Assembly (NCBI RefSeq): GCF_036404855.1
Contig: NZ_DASWYS010000309.1
Span: 1 to 29,758, forward strand
DNA length: 29,758 nucleotides
Reading direction: 5' to 3'
Source: Pelomonas sp036404855
GTDB taxonomy: Bacteria > Pseudomonadota > Gammaproteobacteria > Burkholderiales > Burkholderiaceae_C
Shown here: piece after piece, positions 1 to 7,923 of the stretch
Layout of the letters: every line of letters begins with the position of its first letter
How positions within the stretch are numbered: position 1 is the first letter of the stretch
Translations under genes and position numbers: made by a program
Notes under the pieces: generated by a model
The model's database searches: none
Told to the model about the DNA's origin: nothing
What the model saw: only the letters and a program-made list of their open reading frames with translations

Positions 1-372
1 GACCAGCACGTCGCGCCAGCGGAACTGGTCACCCGCCAGCGACGACAGCGCGATGAGCAGCGGCAGCGTGCAGGCCAGCCCCAGGCGCGGCAGCGCCACA
101 CCGAAAACGACAATGGCGGCGACGATGACCAGCAGCGGTCGCCAAGCAATGGTGCCGACCGGATCGCCCCCCTCTGACTCAAGCGTCAGCGCCTTGAACA
201 GCACCAGCCCGCCGAGCAGCGCCAGCAGGATGCCAAGCCCGAACGGAAAGTACCCGGGGCCAGGTCGGGCCGAGGTGCCAAAGGAGTATTCGGTCGCCCC
301 CCAAGCGAACGCTATGCCCGCCACCAGGAACATCAGCCCGGACCAGAAGTCCCGCTGGCTTTTGATCTTCAT
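1..372 (-). CDS. tctB: Tripartite tricarboxylate transporter small membrane subunit TctB (3' part outside window)
   Basis: The reading frame from the ATG at 372 runs open to base 1 (124 codons) and continues beyond the window. The product starts MKIKSQRDFWSGLMFLVAG and has the TctB pattern: a short N-terminus with an (R/K)DFWSG-type motif, a first membrane helix, a GPGYFP motif at about residue 38, a second helix and a third hydrophobic stretch. TctB is the small inner-membrane subunit of TTT transporters, working with a large permease (TctA) and a periplasmic binding protein (TctC/Bug) to import carboxylates. In this family tctA usually follows tctB, so it would lie to the left of the window; that is inference. 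No tctC lies upstream, where an unrelated gspE-like gene ends 119 bases away. The ribosome binding site lies inside the palindrome at 381-400. The substrate cannot be told from this fragment. Confidence 0.85.
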   Translation of the reverse strand, partial: MKIKSQRDFWSGLMFLVAGIAFAWGATEYSFGTSARPGPGYFPFGLGILLALLGGLVLFKALTLESEGGDPVGTIAWRPLLVIVAAIVVFGVALPRLGLACTLPLLIALSSLAGDQFRWRDVLV

Positions 373-380
373 CGTCTGTC

Positions 381-400
381 GCCTCCGGCGCGCCGGAGGC
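381..400 (-). promoter_or_regulatory. Perfect 20-base palindrome covering the tctB ribosome binding site
   Basis: GCCTCCGGCGCGCCGGAGGC is a perfect palindrome. As RNA of the minus strand it can fold into an 8-bp stem with a CGCG loop. The 3' arm contains GGAGG (386 down to 382), which is 9 bases before the tctB ATG at 372 and is the only good Shine-Dalgarno sequence there. The hairpin would hide the ribosome binding site. There is no T-tract after it, so it does not look like an intrinsic terminator for the upstream gene. The alternative is a DNA operator bound by a dimeric regulator. Confidence 0.6.
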
Positions 401-491
401 CGCGCTGTCTGTTGGCGGCGATTCTGGCAGTGGCTCCGGGGCCGCCCGCCTGTGGATTACACGTAAGCATGGTCCACGCCCACGCCCTGGT

Positions 492-2273
492 TCAGCCCTC
501 CCAGGACGGCGTGCTGCGCAGCACTTCCTCCACGGTGGTGACCCCCTCGGCCACCTTCATTGCGCCGGCCAGCCGCAACGGGCGCAGCCCCTCCTGAACA
601 GCCTGGCGGCGCAGTGCAGTCAGGTCGGCCATCGCACCCTTGACACCTTCGCTTACCGTCAGCAGCTCATAAAGTCCTGCACGGCCGCGGAAGCCGGTAT
701 TGCGGCACTCGAGGCAGCCCACCGGCTTGTAGGGCTTCACGCCGCCGCCCAGGCGCCAGTGGCGCACCAGCTCGTTGAGGCTCTCGCGCGTGACGACGGG
801 GTCGGGCTGCTTGCAATGCGGGCACAGCGTGCGCACGAGGCGCTGGGCCAGCACGCCGATGACGGTCGCGCTGATCAGATAGCTCGGCACGCCCAGGTCC
901 ATCAGCCGTGTGATGGCTGAAACCGAATCGTTGGTGTGCAGCGTGCTGAAGACGAGGTGGCCCGTCAGCGCGGCCTGGATGGCCATCTCGGCCGTCTCAA
1001 GATCCCGGATCTCGCCCACCATGATGATGTCCGGGTCCTGGCGCATCAGCGCGCGCAGTCCCTCGGCGAAGCCGAAGTCCAGCACGTTCTGAACCTGGGT
1101 CTGGTTGAAGGCCGGCTCGATCATCTCGATCGGGTCTTCGATGGTGCAGACATTGACTTCGTCGGTCGCCAGCCGCTTCAGTGTGGAGTACAGGGTGGTC
1201 GTCTTGCCGCTGCCGGTCGGGCCCGTCACGAGAATGATGCCGTGGGGCTGCTTGACGAGGCCCTCCCAGCGGTCGGAGTCATGCTGACCAAAGCCCAGCG
1301 ACGAGAGGTCCTTGACCGCGGTGTCGGGGTCGAAGATGCGCATGACCATCTTCTCGCCGAAGGCGGTGGGCAACGTCGACAGGCGCATCTCCACCTCGTC
1401 GCCCGCCGGGTTGCGCGTCTTGATGCGCCCATCCAGCGGGCGGCGCTTCTCCACCACGTCCATGCGGCCCAGCAGCTTGATGCGAGAGGTCATCGCGCTC
1501 ATCACCGTGGGTGGCAACTGGTAGACCGTGTGCAGCACGCCGTCGATGCGGAAGCGGATGACGCCCATCTCGCGGCGCGGCTCCAGATGGATATCCGAGG
1601 CGCGCTGGTCGAAGGCGTACTGCCACAGCCAGTCGACAACCTGCACGACGCCCTGGTCGTTGGCATCGAGCTGCTTGTTGGTCCGGCCCAGCTCAACAAG
1701 CTGTTCGAAGCTTGCCACCTGGCTCTGTTCGCCGGCCTTGGCCGCGGCGCGCACCGAGCGCGCGAGCGTGAAGAACTCAGTCGTGTAGCGCGCGATGTCC
1801 AGCGGGTTGGCGACGACCAGCTTGATGGGCTTGCGGACATGCGACTCGATCTGCGCCACCCAGCTCGTCTCGAAGGGCTCCGACGTCGCGATCGTCACGT
1901 CGTTCACGCCGAACTGCACCGGCAGGCAGCGCTTGGCTTCGGCATAGCCTATGGACATCACATCGCCGACGCGGCCCACGTCCACCTTCAGCGGGTCGAT
2001 GCGCAAATAGGGCAGCTTGGCGCGCACGGCCAGCCACTCGGACAGCGCCTCCACGTCCAGCGGCTTGCCGGTGGACAGTCGCACCAGGCTGGCATGCCCC
2101 AGCCGCACCAGCGGGTGCAGCGAGCTGTCGCCCGCGGCAAAGCGCTGCTCCGTGCGCTGCACCTGTGGTTCGTCGACGAGCCCGTCCTCCAGCAACCAGT
2201 GCAACAGCTGGCGCCAGTCCAGGCGGCCCTCGGTCTTGGAGGTGGGAACCGAGTGCTTAGGCTTGGTCGACAT
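492..2273 (-). CDS. GspE/PulE/PilB-family secretion ATPase (orphan)
   Basis: 593-residue type II/IV secretion ATPase. An N-terminal T2SSE/MshEN-like region spans about residues 20-170 and the hexameric ATPase core about 200-540. Visible motifs are Walker A GPTGSGKT (351-358), the Asp-box region around 378-384, Walker B-like DPDIIMVGE (413-421), the His box STLHTN (443-448) and two CxxC pairs (Cys484/487 and Cys520/523) forming the zinc-binding C-domain typical of GspE. Such ATPases power pseudopilus or pilus assembly on the cytoplasmic side of the inner membrane. I chose the ATG at 2273; an in-frame start at 2336 would overlap the upstream gene by 52 bases, whereas 2273 lies 11 bases after its stop. 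No pilin, GspF or secretin gene is nearby, so the partner machine is unknown. Confidence 0.88.
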   Translation of the reverse strand: MSTKPKHSVPTSKTEGRLDWRQLLHWLLEDGLVDEPQVQRTEQRFAAGDSSLHPLVRLGHASLVRLSTGKPLDVEALSEWLAVRAKLPYLRIDPLKVDVGRVGDVMSIGYAEAKRCLPVQFGVNDVTIATSEPFETSWVAQIESHVRKPIKLVVANPLDIARYTTEFFTLARSVRAAAKAGEQSQVASFEQLVELGRTNKQLDANDQGVVQVVDWLWQYAFDQRASDIHLEPRREMGVIRFRIDGVLHTVYQLPPTVMSAMTSRIKLLGRMDVVEKRRPLDGRIKTRNPAGDEVEMRLSTLPTAFGEKMVMRIFDPDTAVKDLSSLGFGQHDSDRWEGLVKQPHGIILVTGPTGSGKTTTLYSTLKRLATDEVNVCTIEDPIEMIEPAFNQTQVQNVLDFGFAEGLRALMRQDPDIIMVGEIRDLETAEMAIQAALTGHLVFSTLHTNDSVSAITRLMDLGVPSYLISATVIGVLAQRLVRTLCPHCKQPDPVVTRESLNELVRHWRLGGGVKPYKPVGCLECRNTGFRGRAGLYELLTVSEGVKGAMADLTALRRQAVQEGLRPLRLAGAMKVAEGVTTVEEVLRSTPSWEG

Positions 2274-2284
2274 CGAGGCGGGTC

Positions 2285-3058
2285 TCAGAGTGCGTTGAGG
2301 ATGCTCATCGGCAACGGCCTGACAAGCCTGAGCCACTTGCGGGCCGGCAGCTTGAAGCGCGATTCGATGTTAGCCGCGCGCTGCTCCAGCACGTCGCGAT
2401 GCGGCACCTGCACGCCGCGCGCCGCGACGACGACGGTGTTGCCCTCCTTCGTCGGCGCCAGGCTCCAGACCTGGTCCGACCCGAAGGCCCGCGCAATGCG
2501 AAGAGCGCTGCGCGCGAAGCTGGCGCTGCGGCCGAACAGGTTCACCGTCATCAACCCGCCGTCGGCCAGCACGCCGCGACAGGCGGCGTAGAAGGCTTCG
2601 TCATCCAGCACCGGCGCGGCGGCATCGTGGTCATAGAGGTCGACGTTGAGTACGTCGACCGTCTGCAGATGGGCATCGTCCTGGACCCAGCGAGCGGCGT
2701 CCTCGTTGACGACCTCCAGCCGCGCGTCGTTGGCCGGCAACCGGAACCACTGTCGGCAAGCAGCGATGACCTCGGGATTGATCTCGACGGCCGTGGTCCT
2801 CATCTTCAGCGTGCCATGGCAGAAGCGCGTCAGCGCAGCGGCCCCCAGGCCCAGCTGCACGGCATGGCCCGCGCCCAGCGCGGTCGGGTCGCGCCACATC
2901 ATCCAGGCGCACATGCGCTGGATGTACTCGAGTTCGAGCTGGTCGGGCTTGCGGATGCGCATTGCGCCCTGCACCCAGATCGAGTCCAGGTGCAGGAAGC
3001 GCACCCCGTCGAACTCGCTCAGCGTCGCCGGGCCCCAGACTTGAGGCTTTGCCCTCAT
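2285..3058 (-). CDS. Spermidine synthase-like SAM-fold protein
   Basis: 257 residues with a class I SAM-binding Rossmann fold of the spermidine synthase group. The N-terminal strand region (FLHLDSIWVQGAM, from residue 21) and LELEYIQRM (41-49) match the entry motif of that family. The glycine-rich loop is QLGLGAAAL (68-76), the ribose-binding acid lies in AVEINPEVI (90-98), and a DVLNVDLYDHD stretch (135-145) sits at the active-site position. The GGGDG loop of true SpeE is changed and its Asp is an Ala, so polyamine synthesis is not assured; methyltransferase or other activity is possible. Start and stop overlap the upstream amidohydrolase as ATGA (3058-3055), which suggests translational coupling. 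The gspE-like gene follows closely. Confidence 0.75.
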   Translation of the reverse strand: MRAKPQVWGPATLSEFDGVRFLHLDSIWVQGAMRIRKPDQLELEYIQRMCAWMMWRDPTALGAGHAVQLGLGAAALTRFCHGTLKMRTTAVEINPEVIAACRQWFRLPANDARLEVVNEDAARWVQDDAHLQTVDVLNVDLYDHDAAAPVLDDEAFYAACRGVLADGGLMTVNLFGRSASFARSALRIARAFGSDQVWSLAPTKEGNTVVVAARGVQVPHRDVLEQRAANIESRFKLPARKWLRLVRPLPMSILNAL

Positions 3059-4479
3059 TGCGTAGCCACCCAGTCGCGCACTCCGGCCAGCATCGCATCC
3101 AGGTGCTGGCGATCCAGCAGGCGGCCCCGCGTGACGACGGCGTCGATCTGGCGCGTCGCGGCAATGTCCTGCAGCGGGTTGGCCTTCAACACCACGATGT
3201 CTGCTGTCTTGCCTTCGGCCAGCGCGCCATAGTCGTCCAGCTTGCCAAGGAAACGCGGGCCCGCCACGACGGCCGAGCGCAGCGCCTGCGCCGGTGTGAG
3301 GCCGGAACGCACATAGACGGCCATCTCGTCGTGCAAGGCCTGGCCCGGGTAATCGAAGCTGTTCAGGAAGCCCGCATCCGTACCGGCAACGATCTCAACA
3401 CCGGCCTCGGCCAGCAACGGCAGCAGCCGCGCCGTCTTCTCGTAGCTCGCATGTCGGTAGGCAATGGCGTCCGGCCCGTCCAGCGCAGCGCGCTTGACGC
3501 GCCAGTCATAGGTCTGGCGCAGCTTGGGGCCGATGTACTTCAGATAGTCGTCGTTGGCATGGTCATCCTGATCCAGATAGGCGGTGATGCGGATGACCGA
3601 CAGCGTCGGCACGACGGCCGTACCGTGCGACGCCAGGCGCTTGAAGGCGGCGCGGGCCGTGGCTTCGTCGAAGGTGGCCAGGCTCTGTTCAGCAGCCGAA
3701 CGTGCCGTGAGGGTGCCGGCGGCGACCTGGGACGTCAGCTCGGCCTCCTTCGGCGTGGCGGCGCGCAGCAGGTAGTTCAAGTGCTCCAGGGTGCCCAGGC
3801 CGGCCTCGGCCGCCTGGTCCAGTGTCACGGCGCCGTGCAGGTGCGCCGAGCTCGGCAGGCCGCGCGCTTTGGCCTGACGCAGCGCGTCCAGGTAGATCTC
3901 GGCGCGCATGGTGTTCTCGGTGATCTTGACGAAGTCCGCGCGGTCCTTGCGCAGCTTGTCCAGCGCCTGACCCACCTCCGCCGGCGTGCCGACCTCCTGC
4001 GTGCCCTTCCACAGCGGCTTGTAGCCCTCCAGCTTGGCGCCGGAGGCGAAGATGGTCGGGCCCAGCAGCGTCTTGGCGGCGATCTCGTCGCGCCACTGCA
4101 GCACCGTGTCACTGAGATCGCCGGCGCAGTCACGCACCGTCGTGATGCCATGTGCCAAGTAGAGCGGCAGCAGGTGGCGGTTCTCTTCGATCAGCGCTTC
4201 GCCGCCGCCGAAGTGGATGTGGCTGTCCCACAGGCCGGGAATCAGGTAGCGGCCCTGGAGGCTCACCGTCTGCTTCGCCTTGTAGCGGTTCAACTGCTTC
4301 GCGTCGACGACGGCCAGGATGCGTTCGCCGCGCGTGACAACGGCCTGGCCGGTCACCAGGCGTCCCGCGGCCACGTCGACGACCGTGGCGTCGCGCAGGA
4401 TCAGGTCGGCAGGGATGGCGGAAGCGGCGGCAATCCCACCCGCCCAGGCCGCGATGACGGCCATGAACAGTCTTTTCAT
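3055..4479 (-). CDS. Secreted metal-dependent amidohydrolase (imidazolonepropionase-like)
   Basis: 474 residues beginning with a signal peptide (MKRLFMAVIAAWAGGIAAAS, cleavage near residue 21), so probably periplasmic. Amidohydrolase superfamily features are all present: the metal-binding HxH in DSHIHF (His87, His89), a candidate bridging lysine in FVKITEN (Lys185), His213 in AHLHG, His233 in LEHLNYL, and catalytic Asp368 in GTDAG. The C-terminal small beta-sandwich ends with KTADIVVL (424-431). This layout matches the imidazolonepropionase/prolidase-like subgroup, whose members hydrolyse cyclic amides or dipeptides; the substrate cannot be inferred here. Its start lies 9 bases after the glycosylase stop, and its stop overlaps the spermidine-synthase-like start. 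Confidence 0.85.
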   Translation of the reverse strand: MKRLFMAVIAAWAGGIAAASAIPADLILRDATVVDVAAGRLVTGQAVVTRGERILAVVDAKQLNRYKAKQTVSLQGRYLIPGLWDSHIHFGGGEALIEENRHLLPLYLAHGITTVRDCAGDLSDTVLQWRDEIAAKTLLGPTIFASGAKLEGYKPLWKGTQEVGTPAEVGQALDKLRKDRADFVKITENTMRAEIYLDALRQAKARGLPSSAHLHGAVTLDQAAEAGLGTLEHLNYLLRAATPKEAELTSQVAAGTLTARSAAEQSLATFDEATARAAFKRLASHGTAVVPTLSVIRITAYLDQDDHANDDYLKYIGPKLRQTYDWRVKRAALDGPDAIAYRHASYEKTARLLPLLAEAGVEIVAGTDAGFLNSFDYPGQALHDEMAVYVRSGLTPAQALRSAVVAGPRFLGKLDDYGALAEGKTADIVVLKANPLQDIAATRQIDAVVTRGRLLDRQHLDAMLAGVRDWVATQ

Positions 4480-4488
4480 GGATGCATC

Positions 4489-5046
4489 CTAGGCCAGATA
4501 CGGCGCCAGCCCGGCCCGCCAGGCGGCGATCTTGTCGGTCAGGCGCAGGCCCGCATGCGCCGGGCTCGTGGACGGCAGGCGCAGCACCGGCAAGCTTGGC
4601 TCGCCCAAGGCCAGCAGCGTCTGCCTATGAGCCAGGGCCCCATTGCAGGCAATCGCGCGCAACTTGGGCAGGCGGGCGACGAGCGCCGCCAGTTCGCTGG
4701 GCTCGGCCGCCTCAATGGCCGTGTCCAGGCTGCCCTCGCGGCGGCAGGCAGCCACCGCATCCCACAGCGCGACATGGTGGTGGCGCAGCGCGTCCAGGCG
4801 CTCGGCATAGGACAGCCCCGCCAAGTCGGGCAGGCCCAGCAGCGCCCCCATCAGCGGCCAGAAGGCGTTGCGCGGATGAGCGTAATACTGCGCCGCCTGC
4901 AGCGAGGCCGCGCCGGGGAAGCTGCCCAGCACCAGCAGCCGGGCCTGCGCGTCGAACACCGGCGCCAGCCCCTGCAACCGCGCGGGATCGGGGTTTACGG
5001 GATTGGCACCCGTGGCGCCGGCTTGAGAGGATGCAAGGATCTTCAC
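4489..5046 (-). CDS. DNA-deoxyinosine glycosylase (uracil-DNA glycosylase superfamily)
   Basis: About 185 residues of the hypoxanthine-DNA glycosylase branch (UDG family 6). Diagnostic motifs are VLGSFPG near the N-terminus, YYAHPRNAFWPLMG soon after, and LPSTSPAHA close to the C-terminus. The enzyme removes hypoxanthine, formed by adenine deamination, from DNA and starts base-excision repair. The start is uncertain: the frame has no ATG before the first motif, so I took the GTG at 5046, which leaves only 12 bases to the divergent mscS start and has no good Shine-Dalgarno sequence. A start further inside, such as a TTG near 4980, would also keep the whole domain. It is the first gene of the minus-strand group running down to the gspE-like gene. 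Confidence 0.82.
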   Translation of the reverse strand: MKILASSQAGATGANPVNPDPARLQGLAPVFDAQARLLVLGSFPGAASLQAAQYYAHPRNAFWPLMGALLGLPDLAGLSYAERLDALRHHHVALWDAVAACRREGSLDTAIEAAEPSELAALVARLPKLRAIACNGALAHRQTLLALGEPSLPVLRLPSTSPAHAGLRLTDKIAAWRAGLAPYLA

Positions 5047-5058
5047 GGGGAGGGATGA

Positions 5059-5871
5059 ATGATGAACACAGAAGCCATCTGGCAGTTTCTCAGCACCCAG
5101 GGCGTGGACTTCGGCCTCAAGGTGCTGGCCGCCATCGCTGCGTGGGTCGTCGGCCGCTGGCTGATCTCGCTGGCGCTCCGTGTCTTCACGGCGGCGCTGG
5201 CGCGCGGCCAGCGCATCGACTCCACGCTGGCCGCCTATCTGCGATCCATCCTCAGCGTGCTGCTGAATGTCGTCCTCATCCTTGCGATCCTGGACATCTT
5301 CGGCGTCAAGACCACCTCCTTCGCCGCCCTGCTGGCCGGCGCCGGCCTGGCCATCGGCACGGCCTGGGGCGGGTTGCTGACTCATTTCGCAGCCGGCGTC
5401 TTCATGCAGGTACTGCGGCCGTTCAAGGTGGGCGACTTCGTGCAGGCGGGCGGCGTGACCGGCACGGTCGCCGAGATCGGTCTGTTCGGCACGACCATCA
5501 CCACGCCCGACAACGTGCAGACCATCGTCGGCAACAACACCATCTTCAGCGGCGCCATCCAGAACTTCTCCACCCTGCCCCACCGCCGGGTGGACTGCCT
5601 GGCCAAGGTCGCCAACAGCGTGGACCCGCTGGACGCGATTGCCAGGCTGCGGCCCGTCATCGCCGCCATTCCGAACGTGATGGCCCAGCCGGCACCCGAC
5701 ATCGAGATCCTGCAATTCACGCCTGAAGGCCCGCTGCTGTGCGTGCGCCCCTACTGCCACACCGACCACTACTGGCAGGTGTACTTCGACGTGCACAAGG
5801 CGGTGGTTGCGACCTTCGGCGCCGCCGGATATCCGGTGCCCGAAACACCGATCGCGCCGCGCAACCGCTGA
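5059..5871 (+). CDS. mscS: MscS-family small-conductance mechanosensitive channel
   Basis: 270 residues. There are three membrane segments: about 15-40, 58-85 and the pore-lining TM3 from about 89, rich in Gly/Ala (LLAGAGLAIGTAWGGLL). The cytoplasmic beta domain starts at PFKVGDFV, with the VAEIGLFGTTITTPDN motif and the NFST segment typical of MscS. The channel opens under membrane tension to release solutes during osmotic downshock. Two consecutive ATG codons (5059 and 5062) follow a strong GGGAGGG about 5-8 bases upstream; either could be used. The gene diverges from the DNA glycosylase across a very short gap and is followed 12 bases later by the MOSC gene. Confidence 0.9.
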   Translation: MMNTEAIWQFLSTQGVDFGLKVLAAIAAWVVGRWLISLALRVFTAALARGQRIDSTLAAYLRSILSVLLNVVLILAILDIFGVKTTSFAALLAGAGLAIGTAWGGLLTHFAAGVFMQVLRPFKVGDFVQAGGVTGTVAEIGLFGTTITTPDNVQTIVGNNTIFSGAIQNFSTLPHRRVDCLAKVANSVDPLDAIARLRPVIAAIPNVMAQPAPDIEILQFTPEGPLLCVRPYCHTDHYWQVYFDVHKAVVATFGAAGYPVPETPIAPRNR

Positions 5872-5883
5872 CGCTGCCTGATC

Positions 5884-6705
5884 GTGGCTGACCTCGTCGC
5901 CCGCATCGCCGAGCTGTGGCGCTATCCGGTCAAGTCATGCGCCGGCGAAGCCGTGCACACGCTTGAACTGGATGGCGCCGGCCGGCCCGAGGGCGACCGG
6001 GGCTGGGGTGTCGTCGACGCCGCCAGCGAGCTGACCTGGATGGGCGCACAGCCCCGCCTGGCCCTCGTCGTCGCACGGCTCGTGGCTGGCGGCCTGCAGT
6101 TGCAGGCCCAAGGCCGCGTGTTGGCCGTGGCCGGCAACGGCGGCGAGGCAGTCGCATTCCGAGCCTGGAACGGCGAACACCAGCGTTTCGACACTTGGCA
6201 GGGGTGGGACGCTGGCGACGACGCGGCCGCGTTGCTGCGCGCCACGACGGGCGAGCGCCTGCGCCTCGTGCGCCTGGGCACCGAAGCCCGGCAAAGCCTG
6301 GCCCCGAACCCGCTGCATCTCGTCGGCGACGGCTCGCTGCGAGCCTGGCGTGAGGCCCTGGCAGAACCGCTGAACCGGCCCGCCGAACGCACCCGCGCCA
6401 ACCTGCTGCTGCACGCGGAAGACGGCAGTGAGCTGCCCCCCTTCATCGAGGACATCCTCATCGACGCCCGCATCTCCGGCGGGCCGACGCTGCACCTCAC
6501 TTCGCCCTGCGTGCGGTGCGTGGTGCCGACGGTCGACCCGGCCAGCGGCAAACCGCAACCCGAAGCGCTGGATGCGCTGACCCGGCTCAGCGCCGAGCGC
6601 GCACCCGGCTCGGCGGTGCAGTTCGGCGTCTATGCCAGCGGCAGCGGCGCCGGACAGCTCAGCGTGGGCGATCGTGTCGAGCTAACGCTGAATTTCGGCG
6701 AATAG
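5884..6705 (+). CDS. MOSC domain protein with N-terminal MOSC beta-barrel
   Basis: 273 residues beginning with a GTG at 5884. The N-terminal part carries the MOSC_N signature (IAELWRYPVKSCAGEAV) and an RGW-type turn; the C-terminal MOSC domain contains SPCVRCVVPTVDP with the conserved cysteine thought to carry sulfur or bind the molybdenum cofactor. Proteins of this architecture (YcbX/mARC-like) reduce N-hydroxylated compounds or move sulfur to metal cofactors. There is no C-terminal 2Fe-2S domain as in E. coli YcbX, so an external electron donor would be needed if it is a reductase. It sits 12 bases after mscS and 17 bases before the next gene, probably in one transcript. The specific substrate is unknown. 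Confidence 0.82.
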   Translation: MADLVARIAELWRYPVKSCAGEAVHTLELDGAGRPEGDRGWGVVDAASELTWMGAQPRLALVVARLVAGGLQLQAQGRVLAVAGNGGEAVAFRAWNGEHQRFDTWQGWDAGDDAAALLRATTGERLRLVRLGTEARQSLAPNPLHLVGDGSLRAWREALAEPLNRPAERTRANLLLHAEDGSELPPFIEDILIDARISGGPTLHLTSPCVRCVVPTVDPASGKPQPEALDALTRLSAERAPGSAVQFGVYASGSGAGQLSVGDRVELTLNFGE

Positions 6706-6722
6706 CCGCCCTACACTCAATC

Positions 6723-7091
6723 ATGAGACACATCGCCCTGCCTGCCCTGCTCTGCGTCGCGCTGGCCTGCCATGCGGCCGAATCCGACACCCCAGCGGCG
6801 AAGCTCCCTGCCGGCGCAGCGTCGGAAGTCCCCAAGTCTTCCCGGGGCCGTTGCCCGCAGCCCAAAGTCGCTCAGCTGATCAGGAAGATGCCTTCGGGCG
6901 ATTTCCGCTTCGTCGTCCGCTACCTGGTCAAGGCCGACGGCACCGTGGAGAACGTCCGCATCGAAGGCGGCCTGGCATCCCGGGAAGCCCGGCAGGTCGC
7001 CCGCGGGATGTATGAGGGCCTGCGCTGCCTGCCGGCTGAGGCCGATCAGGAATACGAGGAGGCACTCACGATGCAGTCGACCGCTCTTTAA
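6723..7091 (+). CDS. Small periplasmic protein with a TonB C-terminal-like fold
   Basis: 122 residues from the ATG at 6723. The N-terminus is a signal peptide (MRHIALPALLCVALACHA); the cysteine in ALAC is only a poor lipobox match, so cleavage by signal peptidase I near residue 18 is more likely. The mature part contains FRFVVRYLVKADGTVENVRI followed by a helix with two nearby cysteines in the mature chain (RCPQ and RCLP). This alternation, ending in a beta-hairpin with DGTV, resembles TonB C-terminal domains found in many short periplasmic proteins without a membrane anchor. Function unknown. Its stop overlaps the tatD stop from the opposite strand at a TTAA, leaving no room for a terminator between them. 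Confidence 0.7.
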   Translation: MRHIALPALLCVALACHAAESDTPAAKLPAGAASEVPKSSRGRCPQPKVAQLIRKMPSGDFRFVVRYLVKADGTVENVRIEGGLASREARQVARGMYEGLRCLPAEADQEYEEALTMQSTAL

Positions 7092-7909
7092 GCAGGCGCT
7101 CGGCCCAGTCGCGGCAACGCCGCGCACGCATTGGCCGACGTGATGGCCGCGGTCTTCTCCAGCGTCCAGCCGCGCAGTTCGGCCAGGCTCACCGCAATCC
7201 GAGGAAGCTCCGCTGATTCGTTGCGCGCCTGGCCTGGGTCCACCGCCCGCTCGGCGGCCGTCTTGTAAAGCCAGTGCGGCGGGATGTCCGGCGCGTCGGT
7301 CTCCATGACCAGCGCCGACTCGGGCACGTTCGCCGCGATGCGCCGGATCTGCAGCGAGCGCTCAAAGGTCAAAGTTCCGCCAAAGCCCAGCTTGAAGCCC
7401 ATCTCGATGAAGGCCTTCGCCTGCTGCTCGCTGCCATTGAAGGCATGGGCGATACCCCCGAACGGGAAGTCGACGCGGCGCAGGCCGGCCAGCAGCTTGT
7501 CGGCGCTGCGACGCACGTGCAACAGCACCGGCAGGCCGGCACGCTTGGCAAGCTTGAGCTGCTCAAGGTAGAAGTGCTGCTGGGTATCAGGATGGATCCC
7601 CTCGACGAAGTAGTCCAGACCGATCTCGCCGACGGCCACCAGCCGCGGGTCGATCCGATGGGTATCGAGCGCCTCGGCCAAGATATCCAGATCCCCGGCC
7701 TTGGCCTGCATCACGCACAGCGGGTGGATGCCCAGCGCGTAGGTGAAGTCGTGCCGGATGGCGAGCAGCCGCACGGTGTCGAAGTTGGTTGCAGCGACGG
7801 CGGGAATGACGATCTGAGCGACGCCCGCTGAGCGCGCGCGCGCGATGACGTCGTCACGGTCGGCGTCGTATTCGGCCGCGTCGAGGTGGCAGTGGGTGTC
7901 GATCCACAT
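7088..7909 (-). CDS. tatD: TatD family metal-dependent hydrolase / 3'-5' DNase
   Basis: 273 residues. The TIM-barrel metallohydrolase motifs are clear: DTHCHLD at the N-terminus (two metal-binding histidines), GEIGLD in the middle, LHVR and AHAFNGS for the later His ligands, and METDAP carrying the catalytic Asp. TatD enzymes act in the cytoplasm as Mg-dependent 3'-5' nucleases or D-aminoacyl-type hydrolases. The ATG at 7909 is preferred over upstream in-frame starts because MWIDTHCHLD is the normal family N-terminus and a GAGG lies just before it; a longer start would run into purU, which stops 14 bases upstream. Last gene of the lol-purU-tatD group. Confidence 0.93.
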   Translation of the reverse strand: MWIDTHCHLDAAEYDADRDDVIARARSAGVAQIVIPAVAATNFDTVRLLAIRHDFTYALGIHPLCVMQAKAGDLDILAEALDTHRIDPRLVAVGEIGLDYFVEGIHPDTQQHFYLEQLKLAKRAGLPVLLHVRRSADKLLAGLRRVDFPFGGIAHAFNGSEQQAKAFIEMGFKLGFGGTLTFERSLQIRRIAANVPESALVMETDAPDIPPHWLYKTAAERAVDPGQARNESAELPRIAVSLAELRGWTLEKTAAITSANACAALPRLGRAPA

Positions 7910-7923
7910 GCCCTCGTTGTAGC

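Noticed and set aside
2962..5058. A plus-strand open frame of about 698 codons
   Set aside because: It lies opposite three well-supported minus-strand genes, has Arg/Gln/Ala-rich content with no motif, and is explained by high GC content.
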